Shown here in pieces: positions 18,707 through 29,232 of a stretch of 64,000 nt of DNA; the first letter of the stretch is position 1, and each line of letters begins with the position of its first letter. Position numbers and translations under genes: made by a program. The stretch is taken from NCBI RefSeq assembly GCF_947498345.1, contig NZ_CANMJY010000009.1, forward strand, positions 1 to 64,000. Direction: 5' to 3'. Origin of the DNA: an uncultured Winogradskyella sp. Its GTDB lineage: Bacteria > Bacteroidota > Bacteroidia > Flavobacteriales > Flavobacteriaceae. A model generated the notes under the pieces. It was not told the DNA's origin. It saw only the letters and a program-made list of their open reading frames with translations, and searched no databases.

Positions 18707-19615
18707 TTACAGTCCGGATGCATCAATAGTATTAAAAACAGCTAAAATAATATTAACGGCATTTTTATAAAACTGTGGCGTGATATCTTCGAAATCGTCT
18801 GTTGGCTTATGGTAAGCTTCATGGTCTTCATTTCCAAAATATAAAAAAGGAATTTTTGCTAAATGAAATGGACCATGGTCCGAAGCCATTGTCCAGTTTT
18901 GTTTTCCATCAGTCCCATCGTGTCCTTGTAATAATTTGGTTGAGGTCTGGTTTTCAAAATTGTCAATAATCGATTTTAATTTATCATTATACCTTCCGCC
19001 AACAACATATAGCTCATCCTTTTGGCTACGACTTATCATATCCATATTTATGTTAAGAATGACCTTGTCTTTTTCTATAGTTTTTACAAAATGTTTAGCT
19101 CCTTGTAGCCCTATTTCTTCAGCATCAAATGCTGCCAGAATTACAGAATGATTAGGTGGGTTTTTAATCATGCTTTCTGCAAAGCTGATTAATGCCGAAA
19201 CACCAGAAGCATCATCATCTGCCCCATTGTATATTATTCCATCGCGTATGCCTAAATGATCGTAATGCGCACTTATAATAATATATTTATCAGGATATTT
19301 TGCGCCTTTAATTTCTGCTAAAATATTAACCCCTCGATAACCTTTGTTTCTGGAACTAAACGTGAATGTCTGCTCAAATTTACCATTAAACCCCGAAATG
19401 TTTAATGACTTAAACTCATTTATGATGTATGCTCTTGCAGAGTCATTACCTTTTTTACCTGTTTCTCGTCCTTCGTACTTATCAGAGCTTAATTCTTCTA
19501 ACCGTTCGAGAAGTTTGGCTTCATTAAACGTAGCTTTTTTTGTATCTGTAGTTTGCGCACAGCTATATGTAATAGACAATACACAGAATAATAAAGAAAG
19601 TAACTTGTATTTCAT
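18707..19615 (-). CDS. M28 family zinc aminopeptidase, lipoprotein
   Basis: The signal peptide ends in lipobox TYSC (Cys19), so it is probably lipid-anchored. The M28 two-zinc centre is visible: HYDH (His117/Asp119), the bridging Asp in GADDDASG (131-138), the catalytic/ligand Glu pair in DAEEIG (164-169), an Asp in MDMIS (191-195), and a late His in the EAYHKPTDD region. The length of 302 residues is normal. It probably trims N-terminal residues of peptides at the cell envelope. Confidence 0.9.
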   Translation of the reverse strand: MKYKLLSLLFCVLSITYSCAQTTDTKKATFNEAKLLERLEELSSDKYEGRETGKKGNDSARAYIINEFKSLNISGFNGKFEQTFTFSSRNKGYRGVNILAEIKGAKYPDKYIIISAHYDHLGIRDGIIYNGADDDASGVSALISFAESMIKNPPNHSVILAAFDAEEIGLQGAKHFVKTIEKDKVILNINMDMISRSQKDELYVVGGRYNDKLKSIIDNFENQTSTKLLQGHDGTDGKQNWTMASDHGPFHLAKIPFLYFGNEDHEAYHKPTDDFEDITPQFYKNAVNIILAVFNTIDASGL

Positions 19616-19643
19616 GTTAGGGATTTGATTGCTATCAAATAAA

Positions 19644-19677
19644 AGAAAAATCCTGAGGATTAACTCAGGATTTTTTA
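19644..19677 (-). terminator. Terminator of the sdh operon
   Basis: An inverted repeat of aatcctgag / ctcaggatt with a T-rich tract reading leftward follows the sdhB stop. It separates sdh from the M28/MutS-like genes. Confidence 0.82.
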
Positions 19678-19696
19678 TAAATATATGTTATAATTT

Positions 19697-20443
19697 TTAG
19701 CCTTTTAAGCTTGCTGCTAAATATTCGCGATTCATACGTGCAATATTTTCTAAAGAAATACCTTTTGGGCATTCTACTTCGCAAGCTCCAGTATTGGTAC
19801 AGTTACCAAAACCTTCATCATCCATTTGCTTTACCATATTTAGTACTCTATCTGTTGCTTCAACCTGTCCTTGTGGTAATAAAGCAAACTGAGATACTTT
19901 TGCAGATACAAATAACATGGCTGACGAATTTTTACAACTCGCTACACAAGCACCACAACCAATACAAGTTGCTGCATCAAATGCCTTATCTGCATTTTCT
20001 TTTTTAATAGGAATAGCATTTGCATCTTGTGTATTACCCGAAGTATTTACCGAAATAAATCCACCAGCTTGTTGTATACGATCAAAAGATGTGCGATCTA
20101 CTACTAAATCCTTAATTACAGGAAATGCTTCAGCTCTCCAAGGCTCTATGTAAATGGTATCTCCATCTTTAAAACTACGCATGTGTAATTGACATACTGT
20201 AATTTTGGTTTCAGGACCATGAGCTCTACCGTTAATATATAAAGAACAAGTACCACAAATACCTTCTCTACAGTCATGATCAAATGCTACTGGTGATTCT
20301 CCTTTCTCAATTAATTCTTGGTTAAGAACATCTAACATCTCTAAAAAAGACATGTCTGGAGAAATATCACTAATAGGATAATCAACTATTTTTCCTTTAT
20401 CATTTGCGTTTTTTTGACGCCATATTTTAAGTGTAAGATTCAT
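19697..20443 (-). CDS. sdhB: Succinate dehydrogenase/fumarate reductase iron-sulfur subunit
   Basis: The electron-transfer subunit, at the cytoplasmic face of complex II. The N-terminal ferredoxin domain has [15 protein letters not shown] for the [2Fe-2S] cluster. The C-terminal domain has [11 protein letters not shown] and [15 protein letters not shown] for the [4Fe-4S] and [3Fe-4S] clusters. Its 248 residues are typical of the Bacteroidetes type-B enzyme. It is the last gene of the sdhC-sdhA-(membrane protein)-sdhB operon, 19 bases after the inserted gene. Confidence 0.97.
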   Translation of the reverse strand: MNLTLKIWRQKNANDKGKIVDYPISDISPDMSFLEMLDVLNQELIEKGESPVAFDHDCREGICGTCSLYINGRAHGPETKITVCQLHMRSFKDGDTIYIEPWRAEAFPVIKDLVVDRTSFDRIQQAGGFISVNTSGNTQDANAIPIKKENADKAFDAATCIGCGACVASCKNSSAMLFVSAKVSQFALLPQGQVEATDRVLNMVKQMDDEGFGNCTNTGACEVECPKGISLENIARMNREYLAASLKG

Positions 20444-20462
20444 GCGATTATGAATTTAATGT

Positions 20463-20822
20463 CTAATATTTTTCTTTTAAAAAGTCTTGACCAACTTGGG
20501 TAACATCTACTTCTGTATTCTCAAATTCAATTGGTAAGCCACCAGTTTTTTTCAGAATAAAATTTAAAAGTAAAGCTGCTAATAATGTTACGATAAATAT
20601 GATAACTCCATAAAAAATTAAAATAAATATTATAGCAAAGATACCACCGCCAAGCATGGCAAAACCACCAACTAAATCTTGAGTAGCACCAACAACTGAT
20701 GCGATTAACATCATCGGAACAAATATTAATAATATTATAGCCAGATATGTCAATGTTGCAATCATGGCGTATTTAACTGGATCTACGCGTTTTAGCTTTA
20801 ATTTTAAGATTGAATTATTCAT
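20463..20822 (-). CDS. Membrane protein in the sdh operon, DUF3566-like
   Basis: A 119-residue protein with a basic start (KLKLKRVDPVKYAMIATLTYL) and two long hydrophobic regions (about 20-45 and 60-92) that may form two to four helices. The KRVDPVKYA beginning resembles DUF3566-type membrane proteins, though I assign this with moderate confidence only. It sits between sdhA and sdhB, 10 bases after sdhA and 19 before sdhB. That placement could reflect a role in complex II biogenesis or just co-transcription. It is not a second cytochrome subunit, since no suitable haem-ligand histidines are present. Confidence 0.8.
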   Translation of the reverse strand: MNNSILKLKLKRVDPVKYAMIATLTYLAIILLIFVPMMLIASVVGATQDLVGGFAMLGGGIFAIIFILIFYGVIIFIVTLLAALLLNFILKKTGGLPIEFENTEVDVTQVGQDFLKEKY

Positions 20823-20832
20823 TAATATAATA

Positions 20833-22833
20833 TTATTTGTAGCTCCTTTCTTTTACTTCAATGTTTTTATACTCTAGAGGTTCTTTATGATGAACGGCAT
20901 CACTAGGTTGTCCTTTATATTCCCATGCTGATACATACTGGTAATCCTTTACACGCAAAGCTTCACCACCTTCAGTCTGATATTCTTCTCTAAAGTGTCC
21001 ACCAGCAGACTCATTACGTTCTAATGCATCTTTAGCAAATAACTCACCAAGCTCTAAGAAGTCAGCAACGCGACCTGCTTTAGCTAATTCTTCGTTATAT
21101 TCATGCTCTGTTCCCGGAACAAATACATCTTTATAAAATTCTTCTCTTAGTGAAGCAATCTCAGTAATAGCTTCTTTTAAATCTTTTTCATTACGCGCCA
21201 TTCCACATTTATTCCACATTATCTTTCCTAAACGTTTGTGGAAATGATCTACAGATTTAGTTCCTTTATTATTGATAAACTTATCGATATCAGCACGGAC
21301 ATTTTTCTCAGCTTCCTCAAATTCTTTTGTGTCTGTTGGAATTTCACCTGTTCTAATATCGTGTGCTAAATAATCACCTATAGTATACGGTAACACAAAG
21401 TATCCATCAGCCAGCCCTTGCATTAATGCCGAAGCTCCTAATCGGTTGGCACCATGATCAGAGAAATTAGCCTCTCCTATAGCATATAAACCAGGTACTG
21501 TTGTCATTAAATTGTAATCTACCCAAAGGCCTCCCATGGTATAATGAACCGCAGGATAAATCATCATTGGTGTTTCATATGGGTTTTGATCTACAATTTT
21601 CTCATACATCTGAAATAAGTTTCCGTACTTATTCTCTACAACTTCCTTTCCTAGTTTTGTAACGATAGCTTTATCATCAACATTTAAGCCTTTTACATAA
21701 GCTTGCTCTTTTCCATAACGCTCTATGGCAGAAGCAAAATCTAAGTAAACAGCTTCCCCCGTTTGGTTAACACCATAACCTGCATCACAACGTTCTTTGG
21801 CTGCACGAGACGCAACATCTCTAGGGACCAAGTTACCAAAGGCTGGATATCGTCTTTCTAAATAATAATCTCTATCGTCTTCTGCTAAATCTGTTGGTTT
21901 TAAACTACCATTTCTAATAGCTTCAACATCTTTTTTATGTTTTGGCACCCAAATACGTCCATCATTTCTTAATGATTCTGACATCAATGTTAATTTAGAT
22001 TGATGATCACCTGAAACAGGAATACAAGTTGGATGAATTTGTGTATAACAAGGATTAGCAAAGAATGCTCCACGTTTGTGGGCCTTCCAAGCTGCAGTAA
22101 CGTTAGAACCCATTGCGTAAGTTGAGAGGTAAAATGCATTACCGTAACCTCCAGTTCCTAATACAACTGCGTGAGCTGAATGTCTTTCTATTTCACCTGT
22201 TACCAAGTTACGCGCTATAATACCTCTTGCTTTTCCATCTACAATAACCACATCTAACATTTCATGACGTGTATACATCTTAATCTTACCACGACCAATT
22301 TGACGATTCATAGCAGCATAAGCACCTAAGAGTAATTGTTGACCAGTTTGACCCTTTGCATAAAATGTACGGGATACAAGTACACCGCCAAATGAACGGT
22401 TATCTAAGAGTCCTCCGTATTCTCTAGCAAATGGTACACCTTGTGCTACGCATTGATCAATAATATTTGTTGATACTTCCGCTAGACGATAGACATTGGC
22501 TTCACGCGAACGGTAATCACCACCTTTCACAGTATCATAAAACAATCGGTATGTGGAATCACCATCACCTTGATAATTTTTTGCTGCATTAATTCCACCT
22601 TGAGCTGCAATTGAATGTGCTCTTCTTGGTGAATCTTGAAAACAAAATGCTTTTACGTTATAACCTAACTCGGCTAAAGTAGCGGCAGCTGAACCACCTG
22701 CTAAACCTGTACCAACGATAATAACATCTATAAGACGTTTATTAGCTGGATTTACAAGGTCTATTTTATTTTTATGATTTGTCCACTTGTCCGCTAAAGG
22801 ACCTTCTGGTATTTTAGAATCTAATATTGACAT
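20833..22833 (-). CDS. sdhA: Succinate dehydrogenase/fumarate reductase flavoprotein subunit
   Basis: The catalytic subunit, which interconverts succinate and fumarate with covalently bound FAD. The dinucleotide-binding motif is [15 protein letters not shown]. The FAD-linking His lies in [16 protein letters not shown]. Active-site segments such as HPTCIP and [19 protein letters not shown] are present. Its 666 residues fit the long type-B flavoprotein of Bacteroidetes. It is the second gene of the operon, 12 bases after sdhC. Confidence 0.97.
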   Translation of the reverse strand: MSILDSKIPEGPLADKWTNHKNKIDLVNPANKRLIDVIIVGTGLAGGSAAATLAELGYNVKAFCFQDSPRRAHSIAAQGGINAAKNYQGDGDSTYRLFYDTVKGGDYRSREANVYRLAEVSTNIIDQCVAQGVPFAREYGGLLDNRSFGGVLVSRTFYAKGQTGQQLLLGAYAAMNRQIGRGKIKMYTRHEMLDVVIVDGKARGIIARNLVTGEIERHSAHAVVLGTGGYGNAFYLSTYAMGSNVTAAWKAHKRGAFFANPCYTQIHPTCIPVSGDHQSKLTLMSESLRNDGRIWVPKHKKDVEAIRNGSLKPTDLAEDDRDYYLERRYPAFGNLVPRDVASRAAKERCDAGYGVNQTGEAVYLDFASAIERYGKEQAYVKGLNVDDKAIVTKLGKEVVENKYGNLFQMYEKIVDQNPYETPMMIYPAVHYTMGGLWVDYNLMTTVPGLYAIGEANFSDHGANRLGASALMQGLADGYFVLPYTIGDYLAHDIRTGEIPTDTKEFEEAEKNVRADIDKFINNKGTKSVDHFHKRLGKIMWNKCGMARNEKDLKEAITEIASLREEFYKDVFVPGTEHEYNEELAKAGRVADFLELGELFAKDALERNESAGGHFREEYQTEGGEALRVKDYQYVSAWEYKGQPSDAVHHKEPLEYKNIEVKERSYK

Positions 22834-22845
22834 ATTATCTTTTGT

Positions 22846-23532
22846 TTAGTGGGTGAAATGATGAAATAAAGCTATAAAAACAAACCCTAAAGGCACACCA
22901 ATAGCATATACTTTACTAAAACCTTTAAGTCCTTTTGTATATTTATTATTAGCTCCGACAGATTGAAAAGCTGAATTAAAGCCATGTAAAAGGTGTAAGC
23001 TTAACAGCACGAATGATATTACATAAGCACCCACACGTAATGGATGATGAAACTTATGTACTAGTTCCTCATAGTACCTTAATCCACTTTCAGCATTTGC
23101 TGGATCTATAAGACCGCTCATATCACCAACAATATATTTTGTGTTGATTTCAGGAATCCAAAAATCAATAAAGTGTAGTACCATAAATGCTAATACTACA
23201 GCTCCAGTTAACAACATATTTCTGCTCATCCATGTAGAGGTTGCAGCTCGACTTGTTTTTGCATAACCAATTTTTCTTGCACTCCAGTTTTTATATTCAA
23301 GTATAAAACCCATTACAAAATGAAATAGAACACCAAAAATCAGTACGGGTTGTAAAAGATATTGAATTACCCAAAACGTTCCCATAAAGTGTGAGACATC
23401 ATTAAATGTATCTGGGCTAAAAACTGAAAGAATGTTAATTGCAAAATGTTGTAATAAAAAAACCATTAGGAAGAGTGCCGAAAGCGCCATGGCAAACTTT
23501 CTTCCAATCGACGAATTTAGAATTCCGCTCAT
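22846..23532 (-). CDS. sdhC: Succinate dehydrogenase cytochrome b subunit
   Basis: A membrane anchor of 228 residues with five predicted helices, as in type-B complex II where one subunit carries both haems. Likely haem-ligand histidines lie in QHFAIN, HFVMGF, LHFIDF, HHPLRVG and LHLLHGF. It passes electrons from SdhB to menaquinone. It is the first gene of the operon, with a clear promoter upstream. Confidence 0.95.
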   Translation of the reverse strand: MSGILNSSIGRKFAMALSALFLMVFLLQHFAINILSVFSPDTFNDVSHFMGTFWVIQYLLQPVLIFGVLFHFVMGFILEYKNWSARKIGYAKTSRAATSTWMSRNMLLTGAVVLAFMVLHFIDFWIPEINTKYIVGDMSGLIDPANAESGLRYYEELVHKFHHPLRVGAYVISFVLLSLHLLHGFNSAFQSVGANNKYTKGLKGFSKVYAIGVPLGFVFIALFHHFTH

Positions 23533-23560
23533 TGTAGATCTAATCTTTTTGTTAGTTCTA

Positions 23561-23591
23561 CAAAAATACAGTAGAATACACGTTTTAGCAA
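23561..23591 (-). promoter_or_regulatory. Promoter of the sdh operon
   Basis: On the minus strand TTG (23591-23589), a 20-base spacer and TATTTTTG (23568-23561) match the flavobacterial consensus. The -7 element ends 28 bases before the sdhC ATG. Confidence 0.78.
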
Positions 23592-23626
23592 CTGACGTAT
23601 GTCATAATTATTTATTTAGAATGGTT

Positions 23627-24490
23627 TTAATTAGAAACGCTAGGAATTAACCCTCTAAGTCCCATATCTACAACTTGCTCACCTGCCGACGGCTCATATT
23701 TTCCATCGTTATTGACTTCGATCCATTCAAAACTATCGTTTATTGAAAAAGACAATGTTATGGTAATATCTTGGTTTTCATTTCCTGTTACAGTAAAAGC
23801 ATTAGAAAATTGCCCAGTGATTATACATGAACCTTGTGGTACAGGTGAAGTCGCAAATAATGGATTGGGCACAGTTGTTGCACCTTCTGGTGCTTGGCCT
23901 TGAGTGGTAAACCCAAGCGCTTCAAAGGCCCAAAACCCTTGTAGTTTATCATCATTGACTGTAATGGTACTTTCATTTAAGTCTAAATCTGTTATATAGT
24001 TATTATAACCAACAAAACTGGCCAAGCGCCCAGTAACTTCACCTGTATTATCTGCTAAAACCTGGATGTCGCCTTCCTGATAGGCTAGAGATACTCTTAC
24101 CCATTTGTAGGTTCCTGCTTCAACCTGGCTTAAAGGCATACTTAAAAATATCTCATCATCACCTGCGAAAATGGATTGTTGAAAATCTATGGCTATATCA
24201 CCACCTTCATTTGTTTCTGCTCCTTCATAAATTACTTCTCCCTGACCTAATAGTGTTGTTGCCGTTGGAGCAAATTCAATATAATTGGCACTCATTCTTT
24301 TAATTAATGGAGTTTGAGCAGCATTGCCATTAGGGATCGTTGCTGGTTGTCCCAAATTATCTAAGCGTATTTGATTGGTGTCAAAATTGAATTTAATGAT
24401 GAGATTGGGTTGCGGATTATCATCTTGGTCTTCACTACAAGAGCAGCAAATTATAAAACTTAACAATAGTAGAATTCTACCTGGATTCAT
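23627..24490 (-). CDS. Lipoprotein of unknown function
   Basis: A 287-residue protein with a lipoprotein signal peptide (ILLLLSFIICCSC, lipobox Cys near 18-19) and an acidic linker. The body is beta-rich (NLIIKFNFDTNQIRLDNLGQ, ITGQFSNAFTVTGNENQDIT). The FKFNFD-type opening and the late FSINDSFEW segment loosely recall MbnP-like beta-sandwich lipoproteins, but metal-binding motifs are not clear and I leave the family open. It starts 6 bases after the propeller protein gene, so the two are almost certainly co-transcribed. Confidence 0.75.
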   Translation of the reverse strand: MNPGRILLLLSFIICCSCSEDQDDNPQPNLIIKFNFDTNQIRLDNLGQPATIPNGNAAQTPLIKRMSANYIEFAPTATTLLGQGEVIYEGAETNEGGDIAIDFQQSIFAGDDEIFLSMPLSQVEAGTYKWVRVSLAYQEGDIQVLADNTGEVTGRLASFVGYNNYITDLDLNESTITVNDDKLQGFWAFEALGFTTQGQAPEGATTVPNPLFATSPVPQGSCIITGQFSNAFTVTGNENQDITITLSFSINDSFEWIEVNNDGKYEPSAGEQVVDMGLRGLIPSVSN

Positions 24491-24496
24491 AAAATA

Positions 24497-27340
24497 TTAT
24501 TTTATTTCAAGCTTAGTCTTGGAATTATCTATTTGTATAGTATAAACGCCTTTAGGTAAATAATATTTTCCGTTGCTGGCTTCTTTGATATCAATACTCG
24601 TATCTTCTTTCATCAAAGCCTTTTTTCCTTTTTCTGTTAATTCTAAATTATAACCCACATAATTAAAACCCTTATCTGCGTTCATCTTTATGCTATTTAA
24701 TTCTTTCCCATTCTCAGAAAGAATTTTAATGGTTTTTTCTTCTGAAGTATTACAGTAAAACTGAATTGTCTTTTCTGGTTCGTAGGCCTCTAACCATTGG
24801 CTCCAAGAATTTCCCCAACGGCTCGAATGATGTATTGGACTTAGATTGAAAATTGTAATAGTTTTCGATGCTATATCTGTATTCATTTGCTGTAATGGAG
24901 CAATATTGGCTTTGTATATACTGCGCCCATGAGTTCCTAATAATAGGTCTTTGGCCTTAGGTTGAATAACAATATCGTGTACAGCAACATTAGGAACTCC
25001 ATTTGAAAACGCATCCCAAGATTCACCCATATTAAAGGATACGTAGGCTCCATTATCGGTTCCTAAATACAGTACATTTTCGTTTTCAGAATCTTCTTTA
25101 ATAACATTAACTGGCGAGACAGGAATATTACCGCTAATATCTTTCCACGTTTGTCCATAATCATTACTCATATAGACATAAACTTTAAAATCATCCCAAC
25201 GGTAACCATTTAATGTAACAAAAACCCGTTCTTTTTTGTGTTGAGAAGCAATGACACGACTTACCCACAAATCTTTTGGGAAAGTACTTGAAACATTTGT
25301 CCAACTACTTCCCGCATTTTTAGTGACATGCACTAAACCATCATCGCTACCTGTATAAATTAATCCGAATTCAAATGGACTTTCGCTAATAGATGTTAAT
25401 GTGCCATAGGCTACATTTCCTTTTTTACCACCATTGGTTAAATCGTCACTTATGGCTTTCCAATCTCTGCCTTGATTCATAGATCGCATGAGTTTATTAC
25501 CACCTAAGTATAAGATGTCCTGGTTATGCGGAGAAAGTAAAATAGGTGTTTGCCAGTTAAATCGGTATGGATTTTCACCTAAAGTGTGTTTGGGTTGAAT
25601 GTAGGTTTGTGTATTGGCTTCTAAATTTAATCTAAAATAGTTTCCAAACTGGTAACCTGTATATACAATATTAGAATTACGATTGTCAATCTGAATTTGC
25701 ATCCCATCACCTCCCATTATAGATTCCCATGGGTATTGCCCTTGTTGATGCCAGGCTTTGTTTTCGCGTGCATTGTGAGGTCCTTTCCAAACACCATTAT
25801 CTTGTAGGCCTCCATATACATTATAAGGTTTTTCATTATCGATATTAATGGCATAAAATTGCCCAACGGAAGGTGAGTTGTTTTTTATCCAGTTTTCGCC
25901 ATCATCGTAAGTAATATTTATTCCACCGTCATTTCCATCTACTAAATGGTTTGGATTCTTAGGGTTGATCCAAAGTGCATGATGATCTGCATGTACATTT
26001 TCTGCACTAATCGATGTCCATGTTTTTCCTCCGTCCTTAGATTTCACAATTGGTACACCATAGATGTAGATATCATTTTCATTGACAGGAGATACATGGA
26101 TATGCCCAAAGTAATAGCCATAACTAAAATAAATCCCATCTAAGTAATCCTCGTGTGTTTTTTTCCATGTTTTTCCTCCGTCAATACTTTTATAAACCTC
26201 AGCTCCAACCACAGGAGTGTCAAATAACATAGAATTGGCATCTTCTAAATATTTAGCTAAATCTATAGGTTTTACATTGCCAGAGCGCACCATTTGCTTT
26301 ACATTTTCTGCTCTGTATTTTTCCTGAAAACCATTTATTTTTAGAAATCTATTGAGTTTCTTATCGTCTAATTCTAAAAAATCTGTATTAGACATTGTTT
26401 TAAAATCTTCTTTTGTCAACCCACGTTTATCATCTTTCTTTTTATCATCAGGTCTTCTAAATTGGCTATCGTGTACTGCATAAACGATATCATCATTAAA
26501 AACGGCTACACCTATTCTACCCACTCCTTCACCAGTTGGAAAACCACTATCTGCAGTTGAAATTTTTGTCCAGTTTTCGCCAGCATCAGTACTTTTATAA
26601 ATACCTGAATTTGTTCCATTACCAGTAAAATTCCATGCTTTTCTATCCTTTGTCCAAGATGTAGCATACATAACGTTATAATTATCTGGACTGTGTTGCA
26701 AGTCAATTACACCACTCATATTATCTACAAAAAGTGTTTGCGTCCATGTTTTTCCTCCATCTATAGTTTTGTAAACACCACGTTCGTTATTTGGGGAGTA
26801 TAAATGACCAGTTATACCAATAGTAACTACATCGGGATTATCGGGATGGATTAAAATTGGAGCAAAATGATGTGCATCCATAAGACCAACATTAGACCAT
26901 GTTTTTCCGTTATCTGTTGATTTTAAAATCCCAATACCAGCATATGATGAACGCGATGCATTGTTTTCACCAGTACCAACATAGATAGTTCTGGTTGGCC
27001 AATGCACAGCAATATCACCTACATTTTGCGTATCTGAACGATCTAAAACAGGAGTAAATGAAGTTCCGTTATTAGTTGTATGCCACACACCACCTGATGC
27101 ATATCCTACATAAAACTCTGAGGGCATTTCTGGGTTTACATCCACATCTACCACACGACCACTCATAATTGTAGGACCAATATTTTTAAAGGGTACATTT
27201 TTAACCAATGACGATTGAGCCATCTGTCGTTTTTGCGTTAAGGCTTGTGCTACAATTTCTGCCGAAGTTGCAGGTTGTTGTGAAAATGCTAAATAAGTAC
27301 TCAGAAATACTACAAAAGAAAGAAATTTTATATAGGACAT
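24497..27340 (-). CDS. Secreted Asp-box (BNR/sortilin-like) beta-propeller protein
   Basis: A 947-residue protein with a signal peptide (ending TYLAFSQ). About ten Asp-box repeats of the form S-x-D-x-G-x-T-W run along most of it (STDNGKTW, TIDGGKTW, STDAGENW, SKDGGKTW, TYDDGENW, TKNAGSSW, SNDYGQTW). They form one or two VPS10/sortilin-like propellers. A Lys/Asp-rich insertion near residue 295-350 (RRPDDKKKDDKRG) interrupts the series. The C-terminal ~100 residues form a separate beta domain. Families with this layout are often called glycosyl hydrolase, but no catalytic residues are evident. It is probably a cell-envelope protein working with the lipoprotein encoded next. Confidence 0.85.
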   Translation of the reverse strand: MSYIKFLSFVVFLSTYLAFSQQPATSAEIVAQALTQKRQMAQSSLVKNVPFKNIGPTIMSGRVVDVDVNPEMPSEFYVGYASGGVWHTTNNGTSFTPVLDRSDTQNVGDIAVHWPTRTIYVGTGENNASRSSYAGIGILKSTDNGKTWSNVGLMDAHHFAPILIHPDNPDVVTIGITGHLYSPNNERGVYKTIDGGKTWTQTLFVDNMSGVIDLQHSPDNYNVMYATSWTKDRKAWNFTGNGTNSGIYKSTDAGENWTKISTADSGFPTGEGVGRIGVAVFNDDIVYAVHDSQFRRPDDKKKDDKRGLTKEDFKTMSNTDFLELDDKKLNRFLKINGFQEKYRAENVKQMVRSGNVKPIDLAKYLEDANSMLFDTPVVGAEVYKSIDGGKTWKKTHEDYLDGIYFSYGYYFGHIHVSPVNENDIYIYGVPIVKSKDGGKTWTSISAENVHADHHALWINPKNPNHLVDGNDGGINITYDDGENWIKNNSPSVGQFYAINIDNEKPYNVYGGLQDNGVWKGPHNARENKAWHQQGQYPWESIMGGDGMQIQIDNRNSNIVYTGYQFGNYFRLNLEANTQTYIQPKHTLGENPYRFNWQTPILLSPHNQDILYLGGNKLMRSMNQGRDWKAISDDLTNGGKKGNVAYGTLTSISESPFEFGLIYTGSDDGLVHVTKNAGSSWTNVSSTFPKDLWVSRVIASQHKKERVFVTLNGYRWDDFKVYVYMSNDYGQTWKDISGNIPVSPVNVIKEDSENENVLYLGTDNGAYVSFNMGESWDAFSNGVPNVAVHDIVIQPKAKDLLLGTHGRSIYKANIAPLQQMNTDIASKTITIFNLSPIHHSSRWGNSWSQWLEAYEPEKTIQFYCNTSEEKTIKILSENGKELNSIKMNADKGFNYVGYNLELTEKGKKALMKEDTSIDIKEASNGKYYLPKGVYTIQIDNSKTKLEIK

Positions 27341-27475
27341 TTTTGGTTGGTTTTATGTGGCATGAAATTAATGAATATTGCTTGAAGCATCAAAAAAGTC
27401 TTTATGTAAATCAAAGACTAAACTATTGTTGTAATTGTGAAAACGAACCTTTAGTTAAGTTACATTATTTTTAGC

Positions 27476-28186
27476 TTAAAGCTGTCGCTTATTAATCATT
27501 TCAAAGAACTTTTTTCGATAAGTATTACCAATTGGTAATTGTCGACCCTCCATCCAAACAGCATCATTTTCTATTCTTTTGATATGTGTTAGTGCAATAA
27601 TATATGATTTGTGAATTTGGATAAACTGATTGCTTGGTAATCGTTTAGACAAGTGCTTTAAAGTACTATAAGTAATAATTTGCTCTTTGTTTAATTGTAC
27701 GGAAACATAGTTTTTTAAACCTTCAATAAAATGGATATCTTCTAAAAAAACTTTGTTGAAATTGTGTTTTCCATCGGTCTTTATAAAAATATAATCTTCG
27801 GTATCTCTATTTGGTGCCAAAACATCTTTGTTAGATGGTTGAGCTTTGGATACAGCCTTATAAAAACGCTCAAAAGCTATAGGTTTTAGTAAATAATCTA
27901 TTGCTGCTACTTCGTAGCTATCTAAAGCAAACTCCGAATAGGCTGTAGTAAAGATGATTTTTGTTTTTGGGTTAATAATCCTAGAGAGTTGAACACCAGT
28001 TAATTGAGGCATTTGCACATCTAATAAAACTAAGTCGATAGTATTCGATTCTATATAAGCCAGGGCTTCTAGAGGTTTTGTAAAAGAAGCCTGAAAATTT
28101 AAAAAAGAAACATCTGCAATATACCGCTCCAATAATCTAATTGCAGCAGGTTCATCATCTACTATAATACAGTTTAGTTTTTGCAT
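27476..28186 (-). CDS. LytTR family response regulator
   Basis: A 236-residue DNA-binding response regulator. The receiver domain (1-115) has the acidic pocket DDE (residues 10-12), phospho-acceptor Asp in LVLLDVQMP and the conserved Lys in LLKPI. The C-terminal LytTR domain (about 135-235, IFIKTDGKHNFNKVFLEDI and IQIHKSYIIAL) binds DNA through a beta-type fold. The sensor kinase gene overlaps it by one base, forming a cognate pair. The target genes are unknown. Confidence 0.93.
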   Translation of the reverse strand: MQKLNCIIVDDEPAAIRLLERYIADVSFLNFQASFTKPLEALAYIESNTIDLVLLDVQMPQLTGVQLSRIINPKTKIIFTTAYSEFALDSYEVAAIDYLLKPIAFERFYKAVSKAQPSNKDVLAPNRDTEDYIFIKTDGKHNFNKVFLEDIHFIEGLKNYVSVQLNKEQIITYSTLKHLSKRLPSNQFIQIHKSYIIALTHIKRIENDAVWMEGRQLPIGNTYRKKFFEMINKRQL

Positions 28187-29232
28187 TACAACGGTAGTTT
28201 TAGGTAAGATTGGTAGATGTTATTTTGTGTTTTAGAATAGAGTGTAAATTGTTCACCAAAAAGGAGTTTCAATCTTTTATTTATGTTTTTGGTTCCTATG
28301 CCTTTATCCATATAGTTTTCTGAAGGATCTACAGCATTTTCGGTCTTAATCTCAAGACTATGCTGATTAATGTTAACTTCAATTGTTGCAGGTTGGTCGG
28401 CATCATTAATAATTCCGTGTTTACATAAGTTTTCTACAAAATGGATGAGCATTAATGCAGGTATTTTCTGCCCTTCGATTTTTCCTTTTATTCTAAAATC
28501 AACATAGAATTCATGTTCATAACGCTTCCTGTAAAAATAAAGATAGTCTTTAATAAATGCAATTTCCTTATCCAAGGGCATATAATTTTCTTTAGCATCA
28601 TAAGTAACATATCTCAAAAGATGGGATAGTTTTAATATATCTTCAGCAGTCTTAGGTTTGTCTTCATATAAATCTGAATAAAACCCATTTAAAGTATTAA
28701 ACAAAAAATGAGGGCTTATCTGAGATCGTAACATAGCCATTTGGGCATCTTGATGTTGTAATTGAATTTGGTGCATTTTTGATTTATTCTCATTAAACCT
28801 AAAAAACAAGAACATTAGACTACTAAACAAACAAGGTCTAATGGTATATACAGCACTGTCTGTTAAATAAATAGCCACAATGTTAGGTCGGTCGAGGTTG
28901 TAATTATGAAAATCGAATAATGCTAACAATAAAACCTCTTCAAAAAGAAAACGAATACCAGCAAAACAAAAAACCATAAAGACAAAAGACAAGCAATATT
29001 CTATTATTTTATTAGGTTTTAAAAATCGTGGTGCAAATATCAGGTAGTTTATAGCATATACTGAAAAATAGGTAATATGCATTGTTGTAAAAAGCACAAT
29101 TGAAGCTGGCTTAAACCACATGTCAGTTGACTGATTGAAAATGATGTCATTAGAGTACTCCCATGTTACACTTACAACCATAAGGAGAATGGCAAAAACG
29201 ATGTTATATTTTAATTCTTTAGATAATCGCAT
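28186..29232 (-). CDS. LytS-like membrane sensor histidine kinase
   Basis: A 348-residue protein with four N-terminal membrane helices (about residues 10-30, 42-66, 80-105 and 115-140). A His_kinase (LytS/YehU type) domain follows, with the phospho-acceptor His in SQISPHFLFNTLNGF. The degenerate ATPase domain contains a PALMLIHFVENLCKHG N-box and a GIGTKNINKRLKLLFG G-box. It senses an unknown signal and phosphorylates the regulator encoded immediately downstream. Confidence 0.92.
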   Translation of the reverse strand: MRLSKELKYNIVFAILLMVVSVTWEYSNDIIFNQSTDMWFKPASIVLFTTMHITYFSVYAINYLIFAPRFLKPNKIIEYCLSFVFMVFCFAGIRFLFEEVLLLALFDFHNYNLDRPNIVAIYLTDSAVYTIRPCLFSSLMFLFFRFNENKSKMHQIQLQHQDAQMAMLRSQISPHFLFNTLNGFYSDLYEDKPKTAEDILKLSHLLRYVTYDAKENYMPLDKEIAFIKDYLYFYRKRYEHEFYVDFRIKGKIEGQKIPALMLIHFVENLCKHGIINDADQPATIEVNINQHSLEIKTENAVDPSENYMDKGIGTKNINKRLKLLFGEQFTLYSKTQNNIYQSYLKLPL

